Shown one piece after another: positions 19,201-27,698 of a DNA stretch of 64,000 nucleotides. Position 1 is the stretch's first letter, and each line of letters opens with the position of its first letter. Under the pieces are notes generated by a model. That model saw only the letters and a list, made by a program, of their open reading frames with translations, was not told where the DNA came from and searched no databases. The stretch is from positions 1 to 64,000 of the forward strand of contig NZ_JAQFFK010000002.1 in the NCBI RefSeq assembly GCF_027594145.1. The letters are read 5' to 3'. The translations under genes were made by a program, and so were the position numbers. Source of the DNA: Methanococcoides alaskense. GTDB taxonomy: Archaea; Halobacteriota; Methanosarcinia; Methanosarcinales; Methanosarcinaceae.

Positions 19201-19434
19201 AGTATTTGCTATTTCATAATTGCCAGCTTTGATGTACACAGTATCATATTCAGGATGAGCATTCACAAACGCAGTTGCCTGGTTGATCTGAACTTCGTCT
19301 GCTGTCCCATCCGTGTTATAATCACCGCTGCCATCTGTGGCAACATATACGATCGGGGCAGTACTACCCAAAACAGTCGGAATCGTTAGTAACAAAATGA
19401 ATGATACTATTAACAAGATATTTAGCTTTTTCAT
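16270..19434 (-). CDS. Secreted beta-helix surface protein with cohesin and dockerin modules
   Basis: Large secreted protein of about 1054 residues. A Sec signal peptide covers residues 1-25. A right-handed parallel beta-helix of the NosD/PbH1 type (many NxI and HDN-like rungs) spans about 30-460. A cadherin-like He_PIG domain covers 475-560, and a DNRLRE-type module about 570-755 (DNRLRE itself visible at its start). A cohesin-like domain follows at about 770-905 (TPGETFTVDVLID, TAGSVTEGNLF) and a second He_PIG at 910-995. A type I dockerin ends the protein, with two DVNxDGxxNILD calcium loops at about 1000-1054. ATG 19434 is chosen over GTG 19443 because GTGGTAATC lies just upstream. No sorting motif or membrane anchor is seen, so attachment may depend on cohesin-dockerin contacts. 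Confidence 0.85.
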   Translation of the reverse strand: MKKLNILLIVSFILLLTIPTVLGSTAPIVYVATDGSGDYNTDGTADEVQINQATAFVNAHPEYDTVYIKAGNYEIANTVIFYSNMNLQGAGVDDTIITLVDECMFPQYKSLFEPATRAAHNFKIHDFQVDGNYFAQKYVRTVYGEPAVHGRSFMDGFGFRHNGPNGDRSDPYDFEIYNMEIHHIANDGIKINGDGKPANMNIHDNEFYWTGHDDIYIHGSDGVYIHDNLVSVLNGDCGFRIENTDNVVITNNIMQTDPSALHGLSAIYLSLTGASYTCQNYEISYNEIKTHQEFGVVVCNRVTGTPALDKASDLYIHHNLIYDSTGYGSHSGGIQINGWDNTVIENNVIDSSEGDGIITRNRFGMGSTTGYKIYIRNNIITGSNYNSAFSSSGYGINNYLDSRHDLILENNNVWDNEKGNYRNVGSYASDLNVDPLFVDRANHDYRLRSNSPIIDAGIGVYGSDDSKPAPSNTAPVLNAIGDRTVDEGSTLISTVSATDVNGDSLAYSATGLPSGASIGSSTGAFSWTPSEGQEGTHSVTFEVTDGQLTDSEEVTITVIRNTATAPSLVYDNRLRESTPDTTLAEDNYIDIGHFDGTGRYRDVMWFNLSTYNTTDTVSDATLSLYWYYPENSPRNQDTVVEIYRAADWNSDDVSWNNKAAGTPWNNAGGDWFDVNNVAQGSEPYASITFDANDLPDNRYYEFDITELVQDYVSGEYDNTGFFLKAQNEHDNYIAFYSSDWSNENQRPKLTIGHATESDSVIGPANPSITPVHLLASSDQVTPGETFTVDVLIDPAVPITGAQLDLLFDGSKLTAGSVTEGNLFDQNGASTFFSSGIMLNNDGKIEEVYSSIIGSESVTSQGVMATISMTAGSATGMAEIDLANVVISDTNSNLMPFTTSKATVLVDTAPVIDQIGAKYVDETSTLTFAVSATDADGDILIYSAAGLPVGASFDSASGEFIWTPSEGQAGTYVVTSEVTDGYLADSESFTIKVNAAYPRADVNEDGIVNILDITLVGQNIGSSAESDPRCDVNQDGLINILDLTAVAQNFGDIVN

Positions 19435-19665
19435 GATTACCACATATGTTTATTTAAGACTTTTATATTGGTTTTAGATATATATGATGTGAAGCTCAGG
19501 GTTTTTATTCGATATAAGTGTTGTGAATTTCCGTCACCATCATATTTACCGAATAACGTTTTTTATGTACACTGATATGAGTGTTGTGTTCACAATTCTT
19601 GTATTTGAGAACACACTGTCCCGGAGTATGCCTATTGTGGTCAAGATATATCCATACGTTAATAT

Positions 19666-19784
19666 TAAGAGAAGAATCGTAATAAATAGAACCTATAAAC
19701 AGAACTCAATAAAAAATATACCAGTGATAAAACCAGCATTATTAGATTACTTCGTAGTTAAATTCTATAAGTGCAGATAGTTGT
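19666..19784 (+). repeat. Imperfect direct repeat, copy 1
   Basis: This ~119-base unit begins TAAGAGAAGAATCGT, contains AGTGATAAAACCAGCA and ACTTCGTAGTTAAAT, and ends near GTGCAGATAGTTGT. A second copy starts 143 bases further on. The copies differ by scattered substitutions and small indels. No open frame is shared by both, so this is unlikely to be a coding duplication. Confidence 0.7.
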
Positions 19785-19808
19785 CAAAATACATACATAT
19801 GTCATGGG

Positions 19809-19929
19809 CTAAGAGAAGAATCGTGATAAATAGCACCCATATACAGAACCCAATGAAAAATATGCAAGTGATAAAACCAGCAAAATGAGACCACTTCGTA
19901 GTTAAATCCTACAAGTGCAGTTAGTTGTT
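19809..19929 (+). repeat. Imperfect direct repeat, copy 2
   Basis: Second copy of the unit at 19666-19784, about 121 bases long. It starts CTAAGAGAAGAATCGT, has the same internal AGTGATAAAACCAGCA and ACTTCGTAGTTAAAT blocks, and ends GTGCAGTTAGTTGT. The spacing between copies is about 24 bases. It lies 166 bases before the CapK-like start. Confidence 0.7.
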
Positions 19930-20095
19930 AGTGTCCAAAACCATTAGCAATAAGTTAAAAGACTCCTTAACCGAAGACCAATGGATTTCATCGCATAAAC
20001 CCATACATAATATAACCATTTCTACACAAAGCCGTCTTAGGGGAAATCCTTAAAATGATAGGAAACTAATAAAATATTAATTGTTACTTAATACT

Positions 20096-21427
20096 ATGTA
20101 CCATAAACCATTATTCATATTTGCCCATCTTTTAGGAGAGGTTAACTTTTATTCCACATACAAACGTGTGGTACACTCACAGTTTAACCCCTACTCTGAG
20201 CTAAAAACAGATCAGGAAAAACAACTGAGGCACATGATTAGTTTTGCATACGACAATGTTCCATACTATCACAAACTATTCAATGAGCTGAGACTTACAC
20301 CATCTGACATTAAGACGATCGAAGACCTTGAAAAAATTCCGACTCTTACCAAAGACACTATCAAAGACAACTGGGAGGATTTCAAGCCAGTCGATCTGGA
20401 CACAATGAGATACTACACGGATTCAACAGGTGGATCTACGGGGACTCCCTTTCGATACAGGCTGTTGAAATATGATCGTTTTTTATCCGGTGCAATGCTC
20501 TATCGTGGATGGGGGTATGCTGATTACGAACTTGGAGATCGGATGGTATTTCTGGCAGGTTCCTCTTTGGATGTCGGAACCAAATCTATTGTGGTCAACA
20601 AAGCTCATGAGGTCTCAAGGAATATTCGCAAACTATCTGCGTTTGATATGGGTCCTAAGGATATGCAACAATATGCAAACGTCATCAATTCATTCAAACC
20701 TAAATTTATAAGGGGTTATGCTTCATCGGTTAATTTTTTTGCTAATTTCATTAATGAGAACAATGTTGACATCCCCACACCTCAGGCAGTTTTCACTACT
20801 GCAGAGAAACTGATGCCCCACATGCGGAAAAACATTGAAGATAGGTTTGGATGTGAGGTCTATGATGCCTATGGTCTGAACGATGGTGGGGTGGGTGCTT
20901 ACGAATGTGCAGAACACAATGGACTGCATATAGATACCGAACGAAGCATTATGGAAATTGTGGATGATGATGGCAGGCAGCTGGAAGAGGGTATTGGAAG
21001 GATCCTGGCAACGAGTCTTCATAATTATGCGATGCCTTTCATCAGGTATGATACGGGAGATATAGGACATCTTCTCAATGACGAATGTGGTTGTGGAAGA
21101 AAATCCAAGTTGTTGAAAGAAGTCATGGGGCGGACTGTTGATATTCTGTTAACTCCTGACGGAAGGCATGTTCATGGATATTTTCTGCTATATATTTTCT
21201 GGGAATATGGAAAGGGTATAAAAGAATATCAGGTAGTACAGACAAAGGTTGATAAGCTTGTCATCAAGATCGTAACAGACGATAGTTTTGATGAAAAACA
21301 ACTGGACATGATCAGAGAGATCATTAAAAGTAAGTCCAACGAATGGGACGTTGAATTCAGGTTCGTTGATGAGATAGAAAGGACAAAAGCTGGAAAGTAC
21401 AAGTTTATCATCTCTGAGCTGGTATGA
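20096..21427 (+). CDS. CapK/phenylacetate-CoA ligase-like adenylate-forming protein
   Basis: ANL-superfamily protein of 443 residues of the CapK (PaaK-like) branch. The N-terminal region (DNVPYYHKLFNE...LEKIPTLTKDTIKDNW) is typical. The P-loop STGGSTGTPF lies near 107-116, with AYGLNDGG and RYDTGDIG further on. The C-terminal ligase domain is present (VMGRTVDIL). These proteins occur in capsule and exopolysaccharide clusters, where they probably activate a carboxylate. True substrates are rarely known. A TTG at 20081 also keeps the frame, but ATG 20096 has a TATA box about 25 bases upstream, suggesting a leaderless transcript. It overlaps the CapA-like gene by four bases. Confidence 0.85.
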   Translation: MYHKPLFIFAHLLGEVNFYSTYKRVVHSQFNPYSELKTDQEKQLRHMISFAYDNVPYYHKLFNELRLTPSDIKTIEDLEKIPTLTKDTIKDNWEDFKPVDLDTMRYYTDSTGGSTGTPFRYRLLKYDRFLSGAMLYRGWGYADYELGDRMVFLAGSSLDVGTKSIVVNKAHEVSRNIRKLSAFDMGPKDMQQYANVINSFKPKFIRGYASSVNFFANFINENNVDIPTPQAVFTTAEKLMPHMRKNIEDRFGCEVYDAYGLNDGGVGAYECAEHNGLHIDTERSIMEIVDDDGRQLEEGIGRILATSLHNYAMPFIRYDTGDIGHLLNDECGCGRKSKLLKEVMGRTVDILLTPDGRHVHGYFLLYIFWEYGKGIKEYQVVQTKVDKLVIKIVTDDSFDEKQLDMIREIIKSKSNEWDVEFRFVDEIERTKAGKYKFIISELV

Positions 21428-22485
21428 TGTCAGATAATGATGCTGTAACACTTATGGCCGTTGGCGATGTTATGCTGGGAGACCATCCTATCTGCATTGG
21501 TCACGGTGTGGGAAGTCTCATCAAAGAAAAAGGATCCGAGTTTATATTTGAGAATGTTTCAGATATATTAAAAAAAGCAGATATTACATTTGGAAATTTA
21601 GAATCAGTCCTATCCGATGTTGAAATCGATCTCGCTAACATCAAATCGGTACAATTGCGGGGTTCAGAAAGCTCGGTAGATGGCCTCATTTCTGCAGGCT
21701 TTGACGTGATGTCTATAGCGAATAACCACATTTTGGAACATGGCGAGAGATCACTGATAAGAACTCAGGAATTACTATCTAATAGTGACATCAAGACAGT
21801 AGGTGTGTCTGAAAATAAAAAGAGATCCAGGGATTTGGTCATTTTAGATCGAAATGGAATTTCTTTTGGTTTCCTAGCTTATTGTCTTGTGCGTGATGAA
21901 ACCTCTTATTGCTCTGTTGAAGACCCCCAGGATATTGTCAGTGATATCAAAAAAGTCAAAGATGATGTGGACATTTTGATTGTTTCACTTCATTGGGGTA
22001 ATGAATTTGTTAGAAAACCATCACCAGACGAATTTTCTCTTGCCCATGACATAATTGATGCAGGTACAGATCTTATTCTGGGACATCATCCACATGTGTT
22101 ACAGGGTGTCGAGAGATACAATAATGGAGTTATAGTATATAGTATGGGTAATTTTGTTTTTGATATGTGGCAAAGGAAAATGAGGGAATCTATGATATTT
22201 TCATGTAAATTCTCTAAGAATGGTATTGTAGATTTCGAGATCATTCCTGTATTTATCAATGATCATTACCAACCCTGCCCTCTTTATAGGAAAGATAAAG
22301 ATACCCTCTTGTCGAAAATTAATAATGAGTTCATAGAATGTGTTAGTAAAGATACGTATCAAGAGGAAGTAAGGAATTGTAGAGGTCAATATCGTTTGGC
22401 TCTTGTTAAGCACTTGATTACAAATTTCTATCGATATAAGTTCACATACCTATGCCAGATACTTGAAAACTTTGTCAAAAAATGA
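21424..22485 (+). CDS. CapA-family metallophosphatase-like protein
   Basis: Protein of 353 residues of the bacterial capsule (PGA_cap/CapA) family with a calcineurin-like fold. The metal-binding motifs are MAVGDVMLGD near residues 11-20, FGNLES, SIANNHILEHG, SLHWGNEF and LGHHPHVLQG. In poly-gamma-glutamate producers CapA takes part in polymer export or attachment. In archaeal glycan clusters the role is unknown. The CapK-CapA pair is a common unit, and the ATGATG start overlaps the CapK stop. ATG 21427 is an equally possible start. Confidence 0.85.
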   Translation: MMSDNDAVTLMAVGDVMLGDHPICIGHGVGSLIKEKGSEFIFENVSDILKKADITFGNLESVLSDVEIDLANIKSVQLRGSESSVDGLISAGFDVMSIANNHILEHGERSLIRTQELLSNSDIKTVGVSENKKRSRDLVILDRNGISFGFLAYCLVRDETSYCSVEDPQDIVSDIKKVKDDVDILIVSLHWGNEFVRKPSPDEFSLAHDIIDAGTDLILGHHPHVLQGVERYNNGVIVYSMGNFVFDMWQRKMRESMIFSCKFSKNGIVDFEIIPVFINDHYQPCPLYRKDKDTLLSKINNEFIECVSKDTYQEEVRNCRGQYRLALVKHLITNFYRYKFTYLCQILENFVKK

Positions 22486-22495
22486 TGGTGATCTT

Positions 22496-23602
22496 ATGAA
22501 ATTATTAATTACATTGAAATTGGCCGATAGAAACATGATGCACCATCTTTATCCAATAACATTATTGGATGAAGTAGATAAGTTGATAGTTGTACGAGAT
22601 ACAAAAGGCCCTGATATTAACAAATTTCAGTACCATTGCCCCCCATATTGGACTTTGAAGATCCCCATAATCGCTTTATTGTATAAATTTGTGCTAATGA
22701 TCATTCTATCCATTCGGGAAAAACCAGAGTTGATCCATGGTTACCTTATGTTCCCACATGGTATTTTAGCATTTGTAGTAGGCAAATTAACAAGGAAGAA
22801 AGTGGGAATATCGTTACTTGCAGGACCTGTAGAACTCTATGCCCCAGGAAGGAGTCCAATAGGTAAATACTCATACTGTAGACCACTACCACCTTTGAAT
22901 TTTTCAGCAAAAATATTTTTACACATACTAGACAAATGTGATATTATAACAGTCACTGGAAGCTATACCAAAAAATATTTGGAAAATAAAGGTGTCAAAA
23001 ATGATACAATTTCTGTACTTCCCCATGCAGTAGATAATAAATTTAAGCATGTGAATTCTATTAAAGAATATGACATTGTGTTTGTTGGAAGATTGGCTGG
23101 CGTAAAACATGTTGAGACACTAATAAAGTCAATTGATATCGTAAGACGTACGTATGAGGAGGTAAGGGTTGCAATAGTAGGGGATGGCGAGTGTAAAACA
23201 AAGCTAGAAGAGCTTACTAGAGAACTTGGTCTGATGGAGAACATATTTTTTGCGGGGTATCAATCTAATTCATGGAATTGGTACAACAAAGGAAAAATGT
23301 CGATATTAACATCCGAAAGAGAAGGTTTCCCTTATTCAGTTGTCGAAGCTCTTAGCTGTGGCTTACCGGTCATCTCCTCTAATTGTGGAAATGTTTCAGA
23401 TATCATAAAACATGGATATAACGGATTTATTATTGATGATTACCAAGATCACATTTCATTTGCTGAAGCAATCCTTGAATTTTTGCAAAATCCTGAAACT
23501 TTATTGGAATTTTCGAATAATGCAGCAAAAAGTGTTCGCGACCTGAATGAAGAAAGTGTGACAAACGTGTGGAATACTATCATTAATGCGATCTCAAAAT
23601 AA
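22496..23602 (+). CDS. Glycosyltransferase family 4
   Basis: GT-B glycosyltransferase of 368 residues. The C-terminal donor-binding motif EREGFPYSVVEALSCGLPVISSNCG near 275-300 holds the E-x7-E signature of GT4. The acceptor-binding N-terminal half has HGYLMFPHGILAF. ATG 22496 is chosen because GGTGATC lies directly before it; an ATG at 22463 would overlap capA by 23 bases. It is probably translationally coupled to the CapA-like gene and adds a sugar to a surface glycan. Donor and acceptor are unknown. Confidence 0.85.
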   Translation: MKLLITLKLADRNMMHHLYPITLLDEVDKLIVVRDTKGPDINKFQYHCPPYWTLKIPIIALLYKFVLMIILSIREKPELIHGYLMFPHGILAFVVGKLTRKKVGISLLAGPVELYAPGRSPIGKYSYCRPLPPLNFSAKIFLHILDKCDIITVTGSYTKKYLENKGVKNDTISVLPHAVDNKFKHVNSIKEYDIVFVGRLAGVKHVETLIKSIDIVRRTYEEVRVAIVGDGECKTKLEELTRELGLMENIFFAGYQSNSWNWYNKGKMSILTSEREGFPYSVVEALSCGLPVISSNCGNVSDIIKHGYNGFIIDDYQDHISFAEAILEFLQNPETLLEFSNNAAKSVRDLNEESVTNVWNTIINAISK

Positions 23603-23674
23603 GCATTTAGAAACTTTGAAATTGGATTAAAATTAGGCATAGTTGTGGATTAATTAGAGTTTAGAGGTACCGAT

Positions 23675-23862
23675 CTACACGATGAGATGGCCATCTTAAT
23701 GAATGCTTGTACTGTGTTTGTATTGCCGGGTTTGAGGGACTAGGAGGAGGTCTGATCGAAGCAATGGCTTGTGGGAAGCCTGCAGGGTTGCAACTTATAA
23801 TGGTGGGAGTGAAGAGATTATTATATCAGATGATTGCGGATTGTTGTGTGAATCGACGTAGT
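23675..23862 (+). pseudogene. Fragment of a second GT4 glycosyltransferase
   Basis: Stitching three frames gives DEMAILMNACTVFVLP, then GFEGLGGGLIEAMACGKP, then ATYNGGSEEIIISDDCGLLCEST. This is the classic donor-binding end of a GT4 enzyme (E-x7-E in the middle piece), with two frameshifts and no N-terminal half. It is not a copy of the neighbour at 22496, whose motif differs. The rest of the 470-base gap shows no gene. Confidence 0.75.
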
Positions 23863-24072
23863 CAATAAAGCTATCCGATAATTTTTTGTTAGTATTGCAT
23901 CAAAAATTGCATGTCAGGAAAATAGAAACTTGTTTTGCTTAATTTACTTTGGATGAAATGCGTAAATAAATCACCTCCACAGATGAAATATAAAATGTTA
24001 CTCGACTTCAACAAAAAGTAATAAAAAACCATATATGCTGCGGAACTTATCTTTAAATGTGGGGGAAACAGA

Positions 24073-24930
24073 ATGCTTGTAAAAATACCATTCCTTTTGT
24101 TGCGGCTAACAGGGATACCATTATTCATCAGAGAAGTCATCCAGAGAAAAAAAGTAACAATCGTGAATTTTCATGATATAAGTCCTGACAAAGCAGACAG
24201 GACCCTAAGAATACTAAGCTCCAAGTACAATATAATCCCCCTGCAGGATTATGTCAGAGCAAAAGAAGCAGGAACAGTTGATGAACTGCCACCAAAATCA
24301 TTGATCATAACAATGGATGATGGACATAAGAGCAACTATGAGCTCAAACCCCTGCTGGAAAGATATGATATACCCGCCACTATATTCCTGTGCAGCGGCA
24401 TAGTAGACACAAACCGCCATTTTTGGTGGTCCCACAAGACAGGCAATGATTATAGTCTTGAGGATCTGAAAAAGATTCCCAATAAGGAGAGATTGGAGAT
24501 CTTGAGAGAATTTGGGTTCGAGCAAACAAAAGAGTTCGATGACAGACAGGCATTATCAAAGAATGATATCGAAGATATGAAGGCTATGGTAGACTTCCAA
24601 TCCCATACTGCATTCCACCCTGTCCTGCCGAACTGTACCACATCTGAAGCATACAAGGAGATCTCACAGTCAAAGAAGGACCTTGAAGAGAAATATGGAC
24701 TCAAAATATATGCATTGTCCTATCCAAATGGTGATTACTCAGATCGAGAGATCTCAATTGCTAAAAAAGAGGGTTATAAGTGTGGGGTCACCGTTGACGT
24801 AGGATTCAATTCCCAGGATACGGATATATTCAAACTGAAACGCTTCAGTATTCGAGATGGTTCAGACAGCAACGAAGTATTGGTCAAAGCAAGTGGATTG
24901 TGGTGGTATCTCATAAAATTTGTCACATGA
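24073..24930 (+). CDS. Polysaccharide deacetylase (NodB fold)
   Basis: Carbohydrate esterase 4-type protein of 285 residues. The catalytic-base motif is MDDG at 81-84 (usual TFDDG), zinc-binding SHTAFHP at 177-183 (H-x3/4-H), and the later motif is YPNGDYSD. It has an N-terminal hydrophobic patch but no cleaved signal peptide, so it may act on membrane-linked glycan intermediates in the cytoplasm. It would remove N-acetyl groups from amino sugars or act as a related deacylase. It stands between two gene fragments in the decaying part of the glycan region. Confidence 0.85.
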   Translation: MLVKIPFLLLRLTGIPLFIREVIQRKKVTIVNFHDISPDKADRTLRILSSKYNIIPLQDYVRAKEAGTVDELPPKSLIITMDDGHKSNYELKPLLERYDIPATIFLCSGIVDTNRHFWWSHKTGNDYSLEDLKKIPNKERLEILREFGFEQTKEFDDRQALSKNDIEDMKAMVDFQSHTAFHPVLPNCTTSEAYKEISQSKKDLEEKYGLKIYALSYPNGDYSDREISIAKKEGYKCGVTVDVGFNSQDTDIFKLKRFSIRDGSDSNEVLVKASGLWWYLIKFVT

Positions 24931-24933
24931 TGA

Positions 24934-25167
24934 AATAACACTGTATCGAGCCGAACTGTCCTGCCGCAAAGAACATTCAAAGCATTTACAAATGGTGTTT
25001 ATGCACTTGCTAATGTCAATATAAGTGCCAGCAGGAACACCAAAGTTTATGATGATGCCTTAGGAGAGAGTGTCAAATGGGAGCAGAAACCGGACGGTAC
25101 CATAACATTCAAGGTGGAGAATAAACATCGTTATAAAATAATTACAGATCAATACTGGTATTTTTAA
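24934..25167 (+). pseudogene. C-terminal fragment of an unidentified protein
   Basis: A 77-codon open frame without a start codon runs from 24934 to TAA 25165-25167. The product reads like a soluble beta-rich C-terminus (VYALANVNISAS, VKWEQKPDGTITFKVENKH) ending QYWYF. The frame is closed just upstream by the TGA at 24931. It is probably the tail of a lost gene, possibly a polysaccharide lyase or surface protein. The family is not recognised. Confidence 0.5.
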
Positions 25168-25253
25168 AGTTTGAATAACTTAAAACTTTTACTTTGCAAC
25201 TAAATCAGACAATAATATAAGTAATCATCACACAAATAATTAATAGGAATACC

Positions 25254-26381
25254 ATGCCATCAACAAAGATACGCACGCTGGAGGAAAAGGACTTTTCAGA
25301 ACTAGCAGATTTCTTGAGAGAGGGGTTACACTACCCACCTGAGATTTGGCAACGTCGTTTCGATATGTGGTGGAAAAACAATCCCTGGATGGATCCATCC
25401 ATCCCGTTTGGCTGGGTCATTGAAGACGAGAAATCGGAAATTGTTGGTTTTATGGGGAATATCCCTGTAAAATATCAGATAAAGGGGAGAGATGATATCG
25501 CTGCAACCGGTACATCACTATATGTGCGACCTTCGGTACGAGGAGTTATCAGCCTTCAGCTGATACTGGCATTTGCCAGACAGAAAAATATTAAGCTCCT
25601 GCTCAACACCACGGCAAATAAGACCGCGACACAAATATTCTCCAAATTGGGTTTTTCTGATATCGATGTCCCGTTTAATAATCTAGAATACTGGTATATT
25701 CGAGATTATGGACAAATGTGTGATTTATACATACAAACGAACATTACATCTCACAGCCTGCTACCTTTAAGAAAAGTTTCAGTGGCTCCCATAAAGTTGA
25801 TCTCACCTTTTGTTCGATGGTTCAAGGATAAAAGAACATTTAAGTTACAACCGAATCATTACAAATGTTCTCTATGCACAGATTGTGATGATTCGTTCAC
25901 AGAATTGTGGAAAAACAGCAGAACAAAAAATGCAACAACACTGTGCCGGGATGCAGAGACACTTAAATGGATATATTTCTCAAAAGCTGTCGCTGAGAAG
26001 CGATATGTGATCAAGTGTATCGATACCCAAAATGATAAGCTAGTTGGATATTTTGTATTTGATATTGCAGGTTCTGAAAAAGATATTAAGACCATGCAAC
26101 TGAAAGATGCATACATACCACAATTCGAAGAAGAGATAGTTCTATCATTAATTGCGTTCTCAATGGACATGGCAAAAATACATAATGTTGCTGCATCAGT
26201 ATTCTGGCCTATCGATCAGAAAATGGATGAAATACTGAAAAAACGAATTAAGATAAAAAGAAAGCACAAACTTACATATCTGTACAAATTTCTCAATGAG
26301 AATGATGAATTGGATTTGGAGGGGCATGAAGATCACGAATTTATCCCTTCGTACATTGATCCCGATAGAGGAGCACTATAA
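25254..26381 (+). CDS. GNAT-fold acyltransferase-like protein
   Basis: The 375-residue product has an N-terminal half resembling a GNAT acetyltransferase. IRTLEEKDFSELADFL, IVGFMGNIPVKY, TGTSLYVRPSVRG (acyl-CoA loop region) and TANKTATQIFSKLGF appear in the usual order. The C-terminal ~200 residues are not recognised but could be a second, degenerate GNAT unit. In a glycan cluster it could N-acylate an amino sugar or transfer an amino acid. If the ACP cluster feeds this region, it is one candidate acceptor-side acyltransferase, although it lies 10 kb away. It ends in TAA. Confidence 0.6.
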   Translation: MPSTKIRTLEEKDFSELADFLREGLHYPPEIWQRRFDMWWKNNPWMDPSIPFGWVIEDEKSEIVGFMGNIPVKYQIKGRDDIAATGTSLYVRPSVRGVISLQLILAFARQKNIKLLLNTTANKTATQIFSKLGFSDIDVPFNNLEYWYIRDYGQMCDLYIQTNITSHSLLPLRKVSVAPIKLISPFVRWFKDKRTFKLQPNHYKCSLCTDCDDSFTELWKNSRTKNATTLCRDAETLKWIYFSKAVAEKRYVIKCIDTQNDKLVGYFVFDIAGSEKDIKTMQLKDAYIPQFEEEIVLSLIAFSMDMAKIHNVAASVFWPIDQKMDEILKKRIKIKRKHKLTYLYKFLNENDELDLEGHEDHEFIPSYIDPDRGAL

Positions 26382-26588
26382 GAAATTAGCATGGACGTTC
26401 AAAATTTAAAGATCAGACACTATTTTTTGTGTACGATCGTTTTACAGCAGAGTCCCATGATATTTTTGCTAAATTTATCATAATAAGCAGAACACCCCGC
26501 GTAAGCTAGGGGATGAATGCGTACTGACATGATGATAACTGTTATTTAACTCAAAGCATAAGTACGGTTAAGTCGTATAGGGACAAGT

Positions 26589-27698
26589 ATGTTAAAAGCT
26601 TTCAAGTATAGAATGTATCCTACAAAAGAGCAGGAAGAGATGTTTTTTCAACATTTCGGTTCATGCAGGTTCATCTATAATTGGGCTTTGGATAACAAGA
26701 TTAAATCTTATCAAACGGAGGGCAAGTCAACATCAAGGTTCACGTTGAACAAAATGTTGACCGAGTTAAAGGTAGAACATGAATGGTTGAAGGATGTAAA
26801 TTCTCAATCGCTACAAGGTGCTACTCTTAATCTTGAAAGCTTATACGAAGTTTTTCAGGGAAAAGACTGGATTTCCTAAATTTAAATCGAAGAAGAAACC
26901 TGTACAATCGTTTTCTGTACCACAATTCTATAAGGTGGACTTTGATGATAATAAAGTCTATCTTCCAAAGATAGGGTTTGTCAAGACTATTTTACATCGT
27001 AAATTTACAGGTAACGGAAAGACTGCTACGGTTTCCAGAACATCTACTGGAAAATACTATATCAGCATTCTTGTTGATGATGGTAAAGAAGTGCCTGTTA
27101 AATCCTCTTTCGATGAAAATTCAACTGTCGGCATTGATGTGGGGATTAAGGATTTCGCTGTTATCTCCAATGGTGAAAAAGTCGAGAATCCTAAGTATCT
27201 TAAAAACTCTATGCAACGACTGAATGTGCTACATCGAAGGATGAGCAAGAAACAAAAGGGCTCAAATAATAGGACAAAAGCTAAACTTGCATTATCAAAA
27301 CTCCATGAGAAAGTCAGAAACCAGAGAAATGATTTCCAACACAAACTCTCTTCTAAACTATTAAGCGAGAACCAAGCTATAGCGTTGGAAACATTGAATG
27401 TTGAAGGGATGATAAAAAATCACAACCTTGCTCAACATATTGCAGATGCTTCGTGGAGTTCCTTTGTATCCATGCTCGAATAAAGGCAGAATGGTGTGGA
27501 AAGACCGTTCTCCGCATCGGACAATTCGAACCATCAACTAAAATCTGTAACGTGTGCGGTCACTACAAAAATGACATGACACTTGCGGTTAGAGAATGGG
27601 AATGTCCCGAATGCAATTCAATTCACGATAGAGATATTAATGCCGCTATCAACATTAAGAAATTTGCACTTAATAAACAGAACTTAATTGGAATTTGA
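26589..27698 (+). pseudogene. TnpB/OrfB, frameshifted twice
   Basis: Three pieces make one TnpB. Residues from 26589 (MLKAFKYRMYPTKEQEE...NWAL) run to about 26840. A second frame carries KTGFPKFKSKK and the first RuvC Asp in GIDVGIKDFA up to about 27480. A third frame from there carries KAEWCGKTVLRIGQFEPSTKICNVCG, the second zinc pair CPEC and the last Asp in DRDINAAINI. The RuvC-II Glu is present in ALETLNVEGM. All catalytic positions survive but the two frame changes should abolish the protein. The source may be a functional copy elsewhere. Confidence 0.85.

Larger units (their letters stand above)
19435..20095. other. AT-rich intergenic region with a tandem imperfect repeat
   Basis: No gene is supported here. 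The region contains the promoter side of the beta-helix gene on the minus strand, two ~120-base imperfect direct repeats (19666-19784 and 19809-19929), and a TATA-like stretch at 20068-20079 placed about 25 bases before the CapK-like start at 20096. Confidence 0.5.

Noticed and set aside
19435-20095. Possible CRISPR-like array because of repeated units
   Set aside because: There are only two ~120-base imperfect copies, with no short regular repeats or spacers and no cas genes.
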